Shown here in pieces: positions 11,101-23,299 of a DNA stretch of 64,000 nucleotides. Under the pieces are notes generated by a model that was not told the DNA's origin, did no database searches, and saw only the letters and a program-made list of their open reading frames with translations. The position numbers and the translations under genes were made by a program. This DNA is from Brachypodium distachyon (taxonomy: Eukaryota; Streptophyta; Magnoliopsida; Poales; Poaceae). The stretch covers positions 25,534,501 to 25,598,500 of the forward strand of contig NC_016132.3 in the NCBI RefSeq assembly GCF_000005505.3. Direction: 5' to 3'. Position 1 is the stretch's first letter. Each line of letters starts with the position of its first letter.

Positions 11101-14100
11101 CGCAAACAACACTCCTAACTTGCTTATCTTTCAGAGCTTCAACCAGCGTAGGAGAATTCCTATCATCAGTATCACCATGTCCTAACCGGCCATTTGCACC
11201 TTTACCCCATGTATACACCTCAGTCCTGGAAGTCAAGACAGCGACATGATAAGCGCCACATGAGATCTCCTCCACAAAGTTCTTATGTAGCTTCCCTTCA
11301 ACACGTGCAGGAACCATACCATCTGCTTGTGGATTTCCAAGCTGACCATAGACAGAACTTCCCATTGTATAAACATGCCCTGAGGTTGTTAGTGCCACTG
11401 TGAAACAATGACCACAAGCTACTTGGCAAAAGTTAGGCTCAACCAAAGAAGCTACACATGTTGGGACAAGCCTTGTATCTTTGTCACCATGTCCTAAACG
11501 ACCTTTATCACCATCACCCCATGTAAAAATCTTGCCAGAAGAACAGTTGCTGGTACTTGAATTTCCAACCATAACTTCAACAACGGCAGCCGTGTGCCAA
11601 ACACCACAAGCAGCCCGAACTGTCCGTAGCCCTTTGAGGGATTCCACCTCCCTTGGGACCGAAAGACTCTGGCGATCTCCATGACCTAGAACTCCAAAAG
11701 AGCCATCTCCAAACGTGAATAGCTGTCCCGCAGAAGTTACTACAGCTGTGTGCCAAGGGCCACATGAGATAGACGAAACATGTATGCCTTCTAATGGCCC
11801 ATTGAGCCTTTTGGGCATCCAATGACTGACTTCATTCCCATGACCCAAAAGCCCAAAATTAAACGTACCATTTCCCCATGTGTACAGATCTCCAGAAAGT
11901 GTAACCGCACATGTATGGTACTCACCACATGCTACTAGCTCGATGTTCATATGAGCAAGAGCTTCAACAAGTTTTGGTTGCGGAACATCACAGTCTACAC
12001 CATGACCTAGACGACCACCTGATTCCTCACCCCAAGAATAGACCTCTCCCTGCTTGGTGACAAGTGTGGCATGCCTTCCTCCACAAGAAATGTTCTGCAC
12101 ATCAAGTCTACCAGCAAACTCCAGTGGCTTTGGTAGAAGACAATCCATCTTTGCACCTGAGGAATTCCCAAATCTCGAATTGCCACCACCAAGAATTCCC
12201 TCCCCAGTTCCCTCTCCCCACATGAAAACATCACCTAGAGCATCACCATCATCATGACCAGAACCATGACTTGAAGAACTAACAGCACTTGATAAACTAA
12301 CTCGGAAATTGTCCATTGGGAGGCCCCTCGAGTGTCCATTTGTGTTATCTGAGTGCCCAGAAGACACAGAGTGGACTGATCCAACATTAGAATCCGATGG
12401 GAAGAAGGGTCTGGGTGGAGCTGTATATGATACGATATCAGAAAAGGCCTTCTCCAAGCCAACCTTTGGTGGACTTCCATATGGACTGCGGAGTCGGTAA
12501 TTTTCGGCACCATCCTGTAGCATCGCAATTATCAAGAGTTTGTTTTCTATAATAACTAAAGTAGGCAACAGAAATAAAATAGAAAATAGCATGCCTGAAA
12601 ACAGATATTGTTTCATATACCATTTGACTTTATCAAAGAGAACTACCATTTCCCTTATTTAATTCTGCTGCCCAAACCCATAAATATTTATGTGATGGAC
12701 TGTAGCGATCATAAAGCACAAACCGGGTCTATAGATAACAAATTACTCATGTTCAAATCTTAACTAGTAGCATAAAACAAAAAAATGGAAAATATCAGAG
12801 CAAGTGAAGCAGGAAGAGCTTGGGTTACTCTGTCCGGGCTGACCACAGCACGAGAGTTTGGTGGGTGATGGGTAATACCTTGTGGACACTATCATTGCTA
12901 CTGAAAGGAGAACTCAAGGGGGAGCTCCTTCTTGTGTAAGTTCTCGGGCTAGTTGTACCAGAGGAAAGCATATCACTTCTTGATTCTGTTCTCCATTTTC
13001 TTTGGTGACTACGGGATATCAGTGTTTTTAGCCCAGCAAACCACACTTCAGCTTCATCTTTATCTTTGCATATCTGGTATTCATCAAAAACCACATTAGC
13101 AACCAAAATTGATTAGCTAGTGATAAACTAATAGTAGGTGAACACAGGAATTCAGCATGCACCAATTGACAAGTAAACCAATATGTTAAACATTGTATAT
13201 GAATGAATGGCATAACTTACAATGTCCAATGATCTATCATGAGAAATGAGAGAGAATGACTGGCATTCCTTCTCAGGTCGTGGATACCTCTGAAAAATTG
13301 CCTGAATTGACAAAATAGCATTACCATATTAGGACAGCTTTGCAGCACTTCAAGAAACTCGTTGTTAATCTAGTCTGAGTGCTCGATTAGTGATGGAACG
13401 TAACAATGCAATGTATGTGTGTGTGTGTTAGGGGGGGAGGCTGATTGTTGGGAACAGATGAGACTGCATATGTACCTCCAGAAGTTGTGAATCTGAAGGA
13501 ATGTGATAAACTAAAATTTTGCAGGAAAGAGTTCGGTATGTGGGCTGGATTATGGACTGCATGCCGCTATGGGTATCTACCCGATGGGTAATTTTTTTTT
13601 CTTTTTTTGAGAAGTCAGACGGGTAAATTGATTGGTGGGATCTGGTCTGTTAATCATTCTGCAAAAAAAAATCTAGAAAGCACGAAAGCACTACTCAACA
13701 AAATTAGTACCAAGCTCACATCAGGGTAAAAGCTGAAAAAAGCCCCATAGACATATTCAGTAGTTATTACCAAGAGTTATTGTAGCTTAGTTGCTTTAAC
13801 CAATTTGACTTGTACATTTGTGCACAATACCAATTAAATGTATCTACCCAAATCAGTGTTCTTTAAATAGTAACTCACGGTTCTTTGTCCAGGAATTATT
13901 CTGGACACGTGGTTCAATCTTAGCTGCTTCTCCTCTTTCCCTGAGAACCAAATCAATATAGATTCATCCTGGAGGAGCAGAAAGAGTACCAAAGATATTC
14001 ATAAGTGAACAGGACAAACAGGACTGGTGTGATAACTCTGTAATAAAGAAAATGCAACTGAAGCTCACATTGGAAAGCCTAAAGGGACAAAATTTTGGCT

Positions 14101-15420
14101 TCCCTCTGCGTCCGTACTTCAGCAAGTATGCTCCTTTCTTGAGAGCAGTGATGGCCTGCAATATCAGTGGGGAGTAAAGTTGTATCAAGCATCAGTAACT
14201 AGCATCTGAGTTACTATTCTACCGAACTAAATCAGGAAACATCAGTATTTTTTGTATATCAAAGGAGAAACCTTAGAACACAACAAAATATTAACATGTG
14301 TTTAAAGTATCCATTAATGAATTCAATTATAACTGGTCTTTCATGCAGTTTCAATCAATTTAGAAATGGAAAACGAGCAACATATCATTGTAGACTGCAA
14401 CACCGATCAATTAAGATTTGAGAGAATCAAAATTGTTATTCAAGCTATAACAGGGAAGGAGAACATTACTGGAGGTAGCTTCTCAGTGCACAAGAGAACA
14501 AATAGATAGTAAAAAACAGAAAGCATGTGCAAAGTTGTCATTTATTAATATGCCACATGAACTAACAATTCCACAGGAAATTTGCTTTTTGATAGTCAAA
14601 TATGCAAAAAAAATGCGGGGAAAATATGCAAAATAACATAGGACAATTTTGGATTCATTGAAGTACTCATGAAGACATATGCATTTGGTATAGTCCGGCC
14701 ACATTTGGTACCTTCTCTCAAGTTAAGGACTACATCAAAATTCCTCGCTATACCACACATGCAATGAGGGAACAAAGCAACCCTCAATAGAAGGGGAAAG
14801 AATTTTCTAACCCTATCAGAGTGGGAATTATCTGTCAGTAATAACCACAGGCAATATAGTATTGATTCAACTAGCTAATGGCACGACCTTTCGAAGCAAA
14901 CTCACGCACCAAAGCCCAATACTGGATGTGGGCCAATTCTAATAAACTCGCAGCTAGATCAAAGGAACTGCCGCAGGAACCAATTCAATCATAGAAACTG
15001 CTCTCTCAAAGCATAGTATCAATTAGCATTTTAGCAAACAGCCTAATTGAAGCACGTTTGTCACAAATATCCTCTGGAATATCTCCAAACCAAAGGCCAA
15101 AATTACAGCCCCTACTTGTATCACAGCTGAATCTGCAAAGTCCCCCACAATTACAGGGGAAAACTGCAGGCGCCACGGAGTAGAATTCAGAAACACACGA
15201 GCATATAAACATACATGGCAAACAAATGCATCCACATCCGACTATCCCACTATCTAAGGGTCTCCGACCGTGCGGGAGGCCACACGGAAAGGCCGCGCCG
15301 GGAATACCCCGGCAACACGAGCCGAACACGCTGGGGATCGCGACCGCTCACCTGCTCGATGTCGCGCTCCACGGGCCCGGCCCGGCCGCCGCCGAGATCC
15401 GACGACGCGTCCGACATCAT
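8164..15420 (-). CDS. PRAF-type protein: PH, RCC1 repeats, FYVE zinc finger and BRX domain
   Basis: Nine exons read on the minus strand: 15352-15420, 14069-14155, 13879-13968, 13221-13301, 12879-13073, 10403-12514, 9706-9852, 8802-9163 and 8164-8293. All have GT-AG borders and consistent phase, giving about 1090 residues. The ATG-ATG start at 15420 is chosen because the upstream frame meets a stop with no earlier ATG. Domains: PH fold about 15-135 (exons 1-5); RCC1 propeller about 269-655, with repeated WGxGxxGxLGHG blocks; FYVE-like finger about 657-724, with four CxxC-type pairs; coiled coil about 860-930; and a C-terminal BRX domain, with an RFSRKRFSE core and WWQENR. In the finger, KRHNCYNC replaces the canonical R(R/K)HHCRxCG; as I recall, this variant is usual in the plant family. 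Known family members bind phosphoinositides and act in membrane trafficking and polarity. Intron 6 contains a Tourist MITE and intron 7 a tandem duplication. Confidence 0.93.
9505..9705. repeat. 102-bp tandem duplication in a PRAF intron
   Basis: Two copies begin with TGTACGYAAGTTTGTTAATT at 9505 and 9607. The second ends at the exon 7 splice donor (exon starts at 9706 in plus coordinates), so the duplication lies directly inside the donor side of intron 7. The copies differ by scattered substitutions and small indels. Confidence 0.8.
9970..10094. mobile_element. Tourist-like MITE in intron 6 of the PRAF gene
   Basis: This 125-bp element has inverted ends GGGCCTGCTTGGATTGTTGTA and TACAACATTCCAAGCAGGGCC. 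It is flanked by a TTA target duplication at 9967-9969 and 10095-10097. The TTA/TAA duplication and GGGCCTGnTTGG ends are typical of PIF/Harbinger-derived Tourist elements. It has no coding capacity. Confidence 0.85.
13412..13439. repeat. Short TG microsatellite followed by a G tract
   Basis: An (TG)n run is followed by TTAGGGGGGGAGG inside a PRAF intron. Confidence 0.6.
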
Positions 15421-16249
15421 CAGCGCCTGCCGCGGCGTCAGCCCACCGCCCTCCTCATCGCGCCCCGCGCCAGAGTCACCTAGTGCCTCGCTCCTAGAGC
15501 GTACCAGCGTCAGCCGGCGCCAATGGGGCCCGGACTCGTCCCCGTCGGGGGCACGCTGGAATTAAGGAGCCGGAAGCGGCGACCCCGCAGCAGACGGCGC
15601 CCCGCGGCGAGGGGCAGGGTTCAGAGGCAGGAATAAACGGGATCCGAGCGCGGGGAGAGGCGAGACCGTGCGAGGGGTTTGGGAGCGGAAGCGACTATCG
15701 GAGCTAGAGGGAGATCGAGAGGAAGTAGGAGGAGGAGAATAGGGGAAGGAGGAAGGAACGGAGAGAGGAAGGAGGAGAGGGAGGTGGGACGAGACGAGGG
15801 GAAGCGTTCCTTTTTTTTTCCTCTCCTCCACTTTCTCGCGGAGGCTTTTTCCCGGAGCTGTTTAGTGCTAGGTTTGTTACGCGTGCGGCTCTGCGCTGTG
15901 ATTGCGCTCTTGGCTCTGCGCTGTGCAGCCGTCGCGGCGCTGCCTTTTTACTGGGGCCGTTTGGTTCGGCGACCGTCTGGGAGTACTACGGAGGAGGAGG
16001 AGAAGATTGGCGATGGGGCAGCGGTAGCACGGTGATTGGACGGTCTGGGCGTTGAAAAAATCCGTTAGCTGTGGGGCGCAGTAGCTTCACCGAGAGAGGG
16101 GAATCTGTTTGTGTGGTGGAAGGGGTTGATTCTCTGCGGCTGGCGACGTGGTTACTGAAAATTGAAAAAATGTTCCTTTTCAGAAATCTTAGTTCAAATT
16201 TAATAAAATATGTTTTTTTAATTGGTGCCAATCTCTTTGCATTCAAGCA
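15421..16249. promoter_or_regulatory. 5' UTR and promoter side of the PRAF gene
   Basis: A GC-rich stretch directly upstream of the minus-strand ATG at 15420, with purine/pyrimidine-rich GA/CT tracts at about 15700-15835, fits a grass 5' UTR and core promoter. No TATA box was evident on the minus strand. Open frames here on both strands look compositional. Confidence 0.45.
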
Positions 16250-16256
16250 AACCTAG

Positions 16257-16530
16257 CGAAATCACTTCGGCATTTAAGGAGTTCACGCTGAAGTTATTAG
16301 CGCTACGATATGAGATATGTCGAGATTCACGGGTGCCGTGTGCTGATCTCACATCGGTGCCTTTGACCTAGCCAAGTTTAGCCCCAAAAAAAGAAACAAA
16401 CCGAGTGAAATCATTTTGGCATTTAAGGAGTTCGTTCAAGAGTTATTAGCGCTAAGATATCAGAGGCATCGAGATTCACACACACACGGTATGAGTCTCG
16501 CGTTTGACCTAGCCAAGTTGAGCACCCAAA
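16257..16530. repeat. Tandem duplication, about 147-bp unit
   Basis: Copies starting CGAAATCACTTCGGCATTTAA (about 16257) and TGAAATCATTTTGGCATTTAA (about 16405) each contain GGAGTTC, TTATTAGCGCTA and TTTGACCTAGCCAAGTT in the same order. The second copy ends next to the LINE target site at 16537. Confidence 0.75.
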
Positions 16531-16548
16531 ATGATTGGCGATCAAAAC

Positions 16549-18364
16549 AAATTTTTTTTGAAACGGAGGCAAAAGCTTTGCCTCATCTCATTAAATAAGG
16601 AGTTCAAACAAGGTTGAAAGGAAAAAGGAAAGAAAAAAAAGGCAACAAAAGCCTACTCTCCCGGCATAATACTACTCATATGCTTATCGCCAGCGAGCGC
16701 CCAATTGCGAGCTTCATTCTTGATCTTGTAAAAGATAATAAGCGGCATGGTCGAGATGTTACGGAAGACCCTCGCGTTTCTTTCGTTCCAAAGCTCCCAA
16801 ATGACCAGCATGGCGATAGAAGCAATCGCCTTCCTTCTCATGCCAACTCCCAAGATGTTGGAATCCCACCACTCCCGCACCGAAGTTGGTGTTTTGCCAC
16901 GAATTTGGGTTGAGCTCTACCAGCCCCAACCAATCCCTAACCATCAGCCAAATGCGGATAGAGAATCTGCAAGAAAAAAGAATACGCGCCGCAGTCTCAG
17001 GTTCCCTCTTGCAGAGCTGACATATACCGCAATTCGGCCAACCACGCTTCTCCAGCCTGTCTGCGGTTCAAACTCTGTTGTTGAGCACGAGCCATGCAAA
17101 AAACTTGCATTTGGGGGCGTCCAGTTTCCCCACACCGCCGGATTCATGGAGGTGGAAATTAACCCGGCAAATTGCACCTTGTAGGCAGACATGGTTGAGT
17201 AGACCCCAGAACTAGAGAGGTTCCAAGATATATCATCGTCGATTCCGTCGTAGAGGTGAACGTCTAAAAGTAGGGTCCAGAGCTTCAGAAAATCTTGCAA
17301 GTGCTGGGTGGAAAGACCATGCTGAACATTGATATGAGACACCCAAGCATGACTCGCGTGCGTCTCTTCTTAGAGATAGAGAAAATGGCCGGCGCAATAT
17401 CCTTACGATTCTGACCTTCAAGCCACGGCGAGTGCCAAAAGCTTGCCTTACGGCCGCCGCCAAGCGAGATAGACATCACCGCGTAGAAAAGGTCCATGTC
17501 TGCGTCATCGCACGGTTTGCCAGAGCCCACCCAAGCGCGCTCAGGCTCCTTCCACTCTAACCAAGGCCACCGCAGCCTAAGCGCCCTGGAAAACTTCTTG
17601 AGGTCAAGAATCCCCAACCCACCCAAATTGGTTGGGCGACAGACCATGCCCCAATTAATCTTGCACTTGCCACCTGAGACTTTATCGGTGTCGGACCATA
17701 GAAAGGCTCTTCTAACTTTATCAATGCTCGCCATGACACCTTGGGGAAGGGCCAGCGAGGTGAGGTGGTAGGTTGCCTGGGCTGAAATGACAGATTTGAC
17801 AAGAGTGGCACGCCCGGCAGCCATGATGAATTTCCCTTGCCACGTGACTAGTTTTCCGGCAATTTTATCCTCAAGGTGTTAGAAATCAGACCGACGAAGG
17901 CGATGCACAGACAGGGGGAGACCAAGGTACCGCATAGGGAAGGAAGAAAGCACAGCCGGAAAGCATTGAAGCACCGAAGAGAGGTCAATACCGGAGCATC
18001 TAATGGGAGCAACCGAACTCTTCTCCAAATTTGTCACCGGACCAGTGACTTCGCTGAACCCTGTGTGAGCTGCTTGTTGTCCTCTTTGAAAGGGGCCACA
18101 AAAATAGCCGCGTCGTCGGCATAAAGGGAGGTGCGGATGCAAGCGCCACGCCCCCTCAACCTATGCAGATTCCCCCTCTGCGTGGCCAAATCAAGAAGAT
18201 TTTGAAGAGAGTCGATAGCGAGCACAAAAAGGAGAGGGGAGAGGGGGTCCCCCTGACGAAGGACCCGACCATGCCTGATGGGCGTCCCCGGAATCCCATT
18301 GAGCAGCACCCTAGAAGAGGAGGTGCAAAGGAGCGCCGAGAGCATATCTCTGAAACGATAGAAA
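16549..18364 (-). mobile_element. 5'-truncated L1-type LINE
   Basis: The minus strand encodes the back half of a LINE ORF2. It starts in the reverse-transcriptase domain (RQGDPLSPLLF motif, catalytic YADDAAIF near 18100-18130) and continues through the region with GRATLVKSV and NLGGLGILDL into the zinc-binding C-terminal domain, broken by frameshifts. The 3' end carries a GAGGCAAAGCTTTTGCCTCC-like segment and an A tract (T run at 16551-16559 on the plus strand). It is flanked by a 12-bp imperfect direct repeat, GGCGATCAAAAC (16537-16548) and GGCGCTCAAAAC (18365-18376), which I read as the target duplication. The endonuclease and ORF1 are absent, as in typical 5' truncation. Confidence 0.85.
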
Positions 18365-18383
18365 GGCGCTCAAAACGTAAGTT

Positions 18384-18516
18384 TTGTATTATGGTCATTC
18401 TGGCTAAACTTGAAAAAGAGCCATTTTTCTTGATTCTCACACGTGGTCGTTGTATTATGGTCATTCTGGCAAAACTTGAAAAGGAGTCATTTTTATTGAT
18501 TCTCACACGTGGTTAT
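18384..18516. repeat. 66-bp tandem duplication
   Basis: Two copies beginning TTGTATTATGGTCATTCTGG (18384 and 18450) end in GATTCTCACACGTGGT. They lie immediately beyond the LINE 5' end. No gene is recognised in them. Confidence 0.85.
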
Positions 18517-18540
18517 GTTACGAATAGATGTTAGAAAGTT

Positions 18541-20945
18541 AACCTATGGTCGTTTTCTGACATTGCACCTTGTACTTTCCCGCAGTCACAATTTGCTCCA
18601 ACATTAGACAACGCCACGGGGAGCTTTTGTACCGTAATTCAGGCTTTGGACTTTTAACTGCATTCTAAGCGATTTAATTTGATTTCTTCTAACCATCTCA
18701 TTATCAATTTATGGTTAGAAACTTTCTTAGTAGAACAACTTGAATAAGTGGTAACATTTGTAGAAATCCTCAGATAAGTATTTCATTTTGTTAGATATCC
18801 ACCATACATGCAAGATTGGCCCGAGGATCAGTCGGACACTCGTGTCTTTTATAGATGTCACTGTGGAGCTTTTGAAACTGAGAGTTTGAGACCACTAATA
18901 TAAATAAAAAATTTCACATTTTCATGTGCTAATTTCAATATACTTGTAATCAAATTATTAATATAGCACAGCAGGCGATGCCAAGACACCAAATGAAACT
19001 AACCAAGTTTTATTTTCCGGGTGTGATCGATCGTTTCCTGCAACTCTATGTCTCGCAGCTGCAACACGAAACCAACGACAGATAAATGCATGGCTCTTGT
19101 TATCGTTGTGATCCATGGACCTGTGGCTCGCATTCATCGCTAGTCCACGTACGCACATTAGCCTTTTGAGGCCGGTGCCTAACAATAATTCATTCATGAA
19201 CTTGCCCTGTGCAGTACTGCAGTCTAGAGCTGCACGTACGTGCGGTGCCACCCCTTGTGCAAATCATGCAGCAGCACTGGAGTCAGGACCATTGCTAGCC
19301 GGCCTCTTGCTGTGTTGATGGCCGGCGTAGGTTGGTAAGATATCAACAACAGCCAAACCTCACTATAGTTTCCAGTAAAAACAGAGAGAGGTGTTTCGGT
19401 CTGTGCTCCGTAGTCCCTACGGTATTAGGATGGGGACGCCCTTATCACCTGTCATTCCATTCTGGCAGGCAGGATTTGCTGATCCTGATTTCTGTATATG
19501 TATAGCTTCGAGCTTACGCCAGGCGTTGTGGATTAACAGGGATACTATTTTCTTTGTTGGATGTGGCAGACACATGGTGATCTGATATGACCTGATGATT
19601 GGAGTTATTTACCATCGCATAGGAAATGGTTGTGAGTTGTTGTCAGTTGTCGCCGGTGGCCACGGCCAGGCCAGCCCAGGGGAACCAAGGACGTTCTAGC
19701 TAACTGACTATAGCAGTGACTAGTAGGAGTACAGTTGTAGCCTAGGCTCATCCATCCATCATAGCTAGCCGTCCACAGTAGCGCACGTACAGTGCAGTGC
19801 AGCAAATCACTGTTGTTAATCGAATCAAAACACGAAAAGTGGGGTTGGGCCCTTCCAACAGCTAGCATGGCATCCAAGCACCAACCAATTTACTCCACAC
19901 GGTACATCGATAATACTATTGTGCCCATTGATCGCTTTTGCAAGGCCAATTAGAAAAATTCCTCGCTAGGAGAAAAGGGAGATGGACACGATGCAAAAAA
20001 TGTTGAATAATAAGTCAGTAGATGCATGCATTGCAGCCTAGCGATGTGCTGGAGGTGGTCACTCCATGCTCACTCATTCGTGTGGCTGCACTGCAGGCTG
20101 GCAACTTTGCCAACAACAACAACCAGAGAGTAAGAAATTCTCCTTGTGTACGCACATATCCCCAGCGTGTTTCACAATGCAAAGAAAAATAAATAAAAGA
20201 AGTCCCGAGACATTTCTTCTAAGAAGTCTGCTTACTACACCTCCCTACCAAACTCAAAATGGTACTCTGATCTTTTTAGTTTGGTCCAACAGTTTTCACC
20301 ATGTCACAATTTCTCCTGCCGCATTTCCTTTCCCGGACCCACACCTCCAGCCTTCCGGTTCGCCCTCCAACATATCCCAGCGTGTTTCACAATGCAAAGA
20401 AAAAAAATTCCCCCAACATTTCTTGTGAAGCGACATAAAAAAATCGACTGAGATTGTGCGGTGCGCGGAATTGCGGGGATATTTATCGGGCACAGCACAT
20501 AGCCACCTGCTCTGTCGCCTTTCCGGGACACTGTCGCAGCCCAGGTCATTAGGCCGTGCTGGTCGTTGCTAGCAATGAGCTAATCCATGCAACAATGCGT
20601 TTCATCTTAATTAATCAGTAGTCCTGCTCTCACATCTCTGTAGAGTAGTACCACGAACGGATCCATGATTGCTGCTGCTTTGTCCGTTGACAACGAAAAT
20701 CGACCGGTACAGGCTCCAGTACGATATCTTATCAGGGGCTATTTAAGTTGTATCATCAGGTCTTAAGTTAATCAGTTAGTGCTTTGTCGGTACGCGCGAC
20801 AATCCGGCACGCACAGGGAACTCTTGTCAGTTCACAACTCACGAGGATGCAGAGGTGTAGGCTAGCTCTGGGTTTCCAGCGCGCGAGAGGTTGGATACTT
20901 GGATTGAGAGGAAATGGCAGAAACCGCTCGTTAGTGTGAGCCATT
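18541..20945. other. Intergenic DNA without a recognisable gene
   Basis: No domain-bearing ORF, long repeat or RNA gene was found. A short direct repeat (CCCAGCGTGTTTCACAATGC followed by AAAGAAAAA) occurs at about 20161 and 20377. Small open frames at 18958, 19115, 19391 and 20066 are not convincing. Confidence 0.4.
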
Positions 20946-21752
20946 GTTGCGCAAAACATCTATTATTTATATTTTTTCACAAAACACTTACTATTTGTCT
21001 AATCCGTTGCACGTAATTTCTAATTCTAGTTTCAGTGCGATAAACACGTTTCTGACCGGTGGGCTCACCTGTCAGTGCCAATGTGGCGTTTCGGCCTTGC
21101 CAGCAAGGATTGGGTTGGGCCGAAGAGGACTTCGGGGCGGCGTGGGCGCGGCGCTGCGGTGCAGCTCGACGCGGGCGGACGGACAGTGCGGTCACGCTGT
21201 ACGCTCCCGTGATGCGGACGTACGAGGTGCGCGCCTCCTCTTGAGAGCCAGAGATGGAACTTGTTTCACCTCGTCGAGTACAGGGTGGCCGCCGGCACTG
21301 ATGCTGCCACGCACACAAAGGACCGCCGCCGCCGGATTCCCAAAGAGCCGCAGACGGCGATGACGGAGCTGGGCGCGGACTACGTAATCGATGATGCAGC
21401 CCATTCGCCCGAGTGTGAGCCGCGCCATGCCATGCTGCAAGCCGCCCGTCTGCCCGCATGCCTGAGCCGCGCCGCCCGCGCGCCTGCACCGCGAAGCATG
21501 CTCGCCCGCGTCGTGTCGCGCCGTCCGCCCGGCACGCCCGCACCGCGCCTCACCGCCCCGAGGTACTCTTCGGCCTGACCCAATCCATGCTGGCAAGGCC
21601 GAGACGCCACGTTGGCACTGACGGGTGGGTCCCACCTGTCAGAAACGTGTTTATTGCGTTGAAACTGGGGTTAGGACTTATGTGCAACGGATTAGACGAA
21701 TAGTAGGTGTTTTGCGTAAAAAATATGAATAGTGGGTGTTTTGCGCAACAAG
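20946..21752. mobile_element. MULE-like element with long terminal inverted repeats and GC-rich core
   Basis: About 200 bp at each end are inverted copies. The outer ends are TTGTTGCGCAAAACA and its complement, and further in come AACACGTTTCTGAC, the GTGGGYYCACCTGTCAG block and a GGCCTTGCCAGCA block. The core (about 21150-21560) is strongly GC-rich, unlike the AT-rich surroundings. This is the layout of a Pack-MULE carrying captured gene sequence. Open frames in the core exist on both strands, but I recognise none of them. No 9-bp target duplication is obvious, so the MULE assignment rests on the long ends and composition. Confidence 0.6.
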
Positions 21753-22029
21753 CTTAACAATCATGGTGAACGGTGTGTGCAATTTGCTCCTTTGATCGAT
21801 GGGTTTGGTGGTCCCGTGTAAGCCGGGGGAGATCGAGCTGCTGCGTGAACGCAAAGCAAGTTGCGGCACATGGTCCGGTCTTTGTCTGTTGACGTGGCTT
21901 TGCGATCGAGTTCTCTTCTGCTGACGCGGGCAAATATGTGGGGTTGATGCACCGCACTAACTAAGACAAGAGTCTCCTTTCCGAAAACAAAACTAAGACA
22001 AGTCTCAGTGTGTGGTTGCTCTGAACTTG

Positions 22030-22265
22030 TTTTAAGGCTCCTTTGATTCAAAGGATTTTTATAAAAGAAATAAAGGATTTGAATCTTTAAGATTTTTTCT
22101 ATATGAGTTGTTTGATTTGTAGGATTGAACCTCGTGAAAAAAAATTCTAAGGATTTCATTGCATAGGAAATTTTCCATCCAATGCAACTTCCTTTCCAAC
22201 TTTCTTTGTTTTTCCTATGCTCAATCAAACAAATCTTGGTCTAACCACGTCCTGTAGGATTCGAA
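22030..22265. repeat. Decayed MITE-like repeat (CTCCTTTGATTCAAAGGATT type)
   Basis: The left end (GGCTCCTTTGATTCAAAGGA) resembles the ends of the intact Tourist-like element at 40733-41114. The right end reads TCAATCAAACAAATCTT and is degenerate. A second weak copy may lie at about 23068-23280. Confidence 0.4.
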
Positions 22266-22493
22266 TGGGCATGACCAGTAGAGGAGCTAGAAATTGGATT
22301 AAAGAGGGGCTAATCTTATGCATATTGTGTGGACGGGGGGCTGATTAAGCATATCCATCATGTTTTAGCCATGATCTTTCATTCTAACAATGTAAATATA
22401 ACTAGATAATAACGAATTGGACCGGTACTATAGCACCGGTCCTGGATCCTCCCCTGGGCATGATATTGCATCCTGCGGTTTTTCTATTCTTGT

Positions 22494-22690
22494 GTTTTTT
22501 CTATCCTGAGAATCAAAGAGGCTCTTACTGTCTGCAGCGAAAATACATAGAAAAAAAGAAGCAAATATCATGAAATCTTTACTTTGGTACTACTTGTAAT
22601 CAATTAGCGACAAAGAGACAAAATTTATTGTATCTTTTCTATCCTGAGAATCAAAGAGACTCCTATTGTCTCCAGTGAAAATGCTTTATC
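22494..22690. repeat. Direct repeat pair
   Basis: A block containing TTTCTATCCTGAGAATCAAA, GACTC and CTGTCT occurs at about 22495 and again at about 22637, 142 bp apart. No gene is associated. Confidence 0.6.
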
Positions 22691-23299
22691 TAGGATATAT
22701 ATTTTTTTTTTACTTTTTTCAAAAAGGAGGAAAAAACTCCGACTTCTCATCGATTGATGCACACAGTCATAAATATTATTAAAGTTTTAGTGGTCTTACA
22801 ATCTCAAAAGACCAAACAAAAAACATTTCTTAGAGGTTACATCCTATAAATAAAATCAAGTAGAAGAACATATCACCCTTCCAGCCTCACATTGGTGCGC
22901 CACCCGGCTGAAGAATTCGAAAGACCGTATCCAACCGGCTACAGCCAAATTCCATAGATTCATTGGCCACCGTCGGAAGCAGTAGGGACCAAGGAGCCAA
23001 TGTATCGCTCTAATCTTATCGAACTCATTGGCCACCGTCTCGAGTGTTAGCACATGACTTTTTTTTAAGGGACTCTTTCATTCAAAGGAAATCTATAACA
23101 TTTTTGAAAGTTTTTTAGAGCTTTTTTGATTTGTATGATTGAAAACATTACAAGTTTTTTTTTTTGCTATGGACTATTTTGCATTAAATCTCAAAGGAGA
23201 ATTTCCATCGACTCTAATCTTATTGAACTTTCTCTTGTTTCTTAGACAAATATGGTAAGCATGCAATCCTTGAATATTTTTTCTGCATTTTACTGCAGT

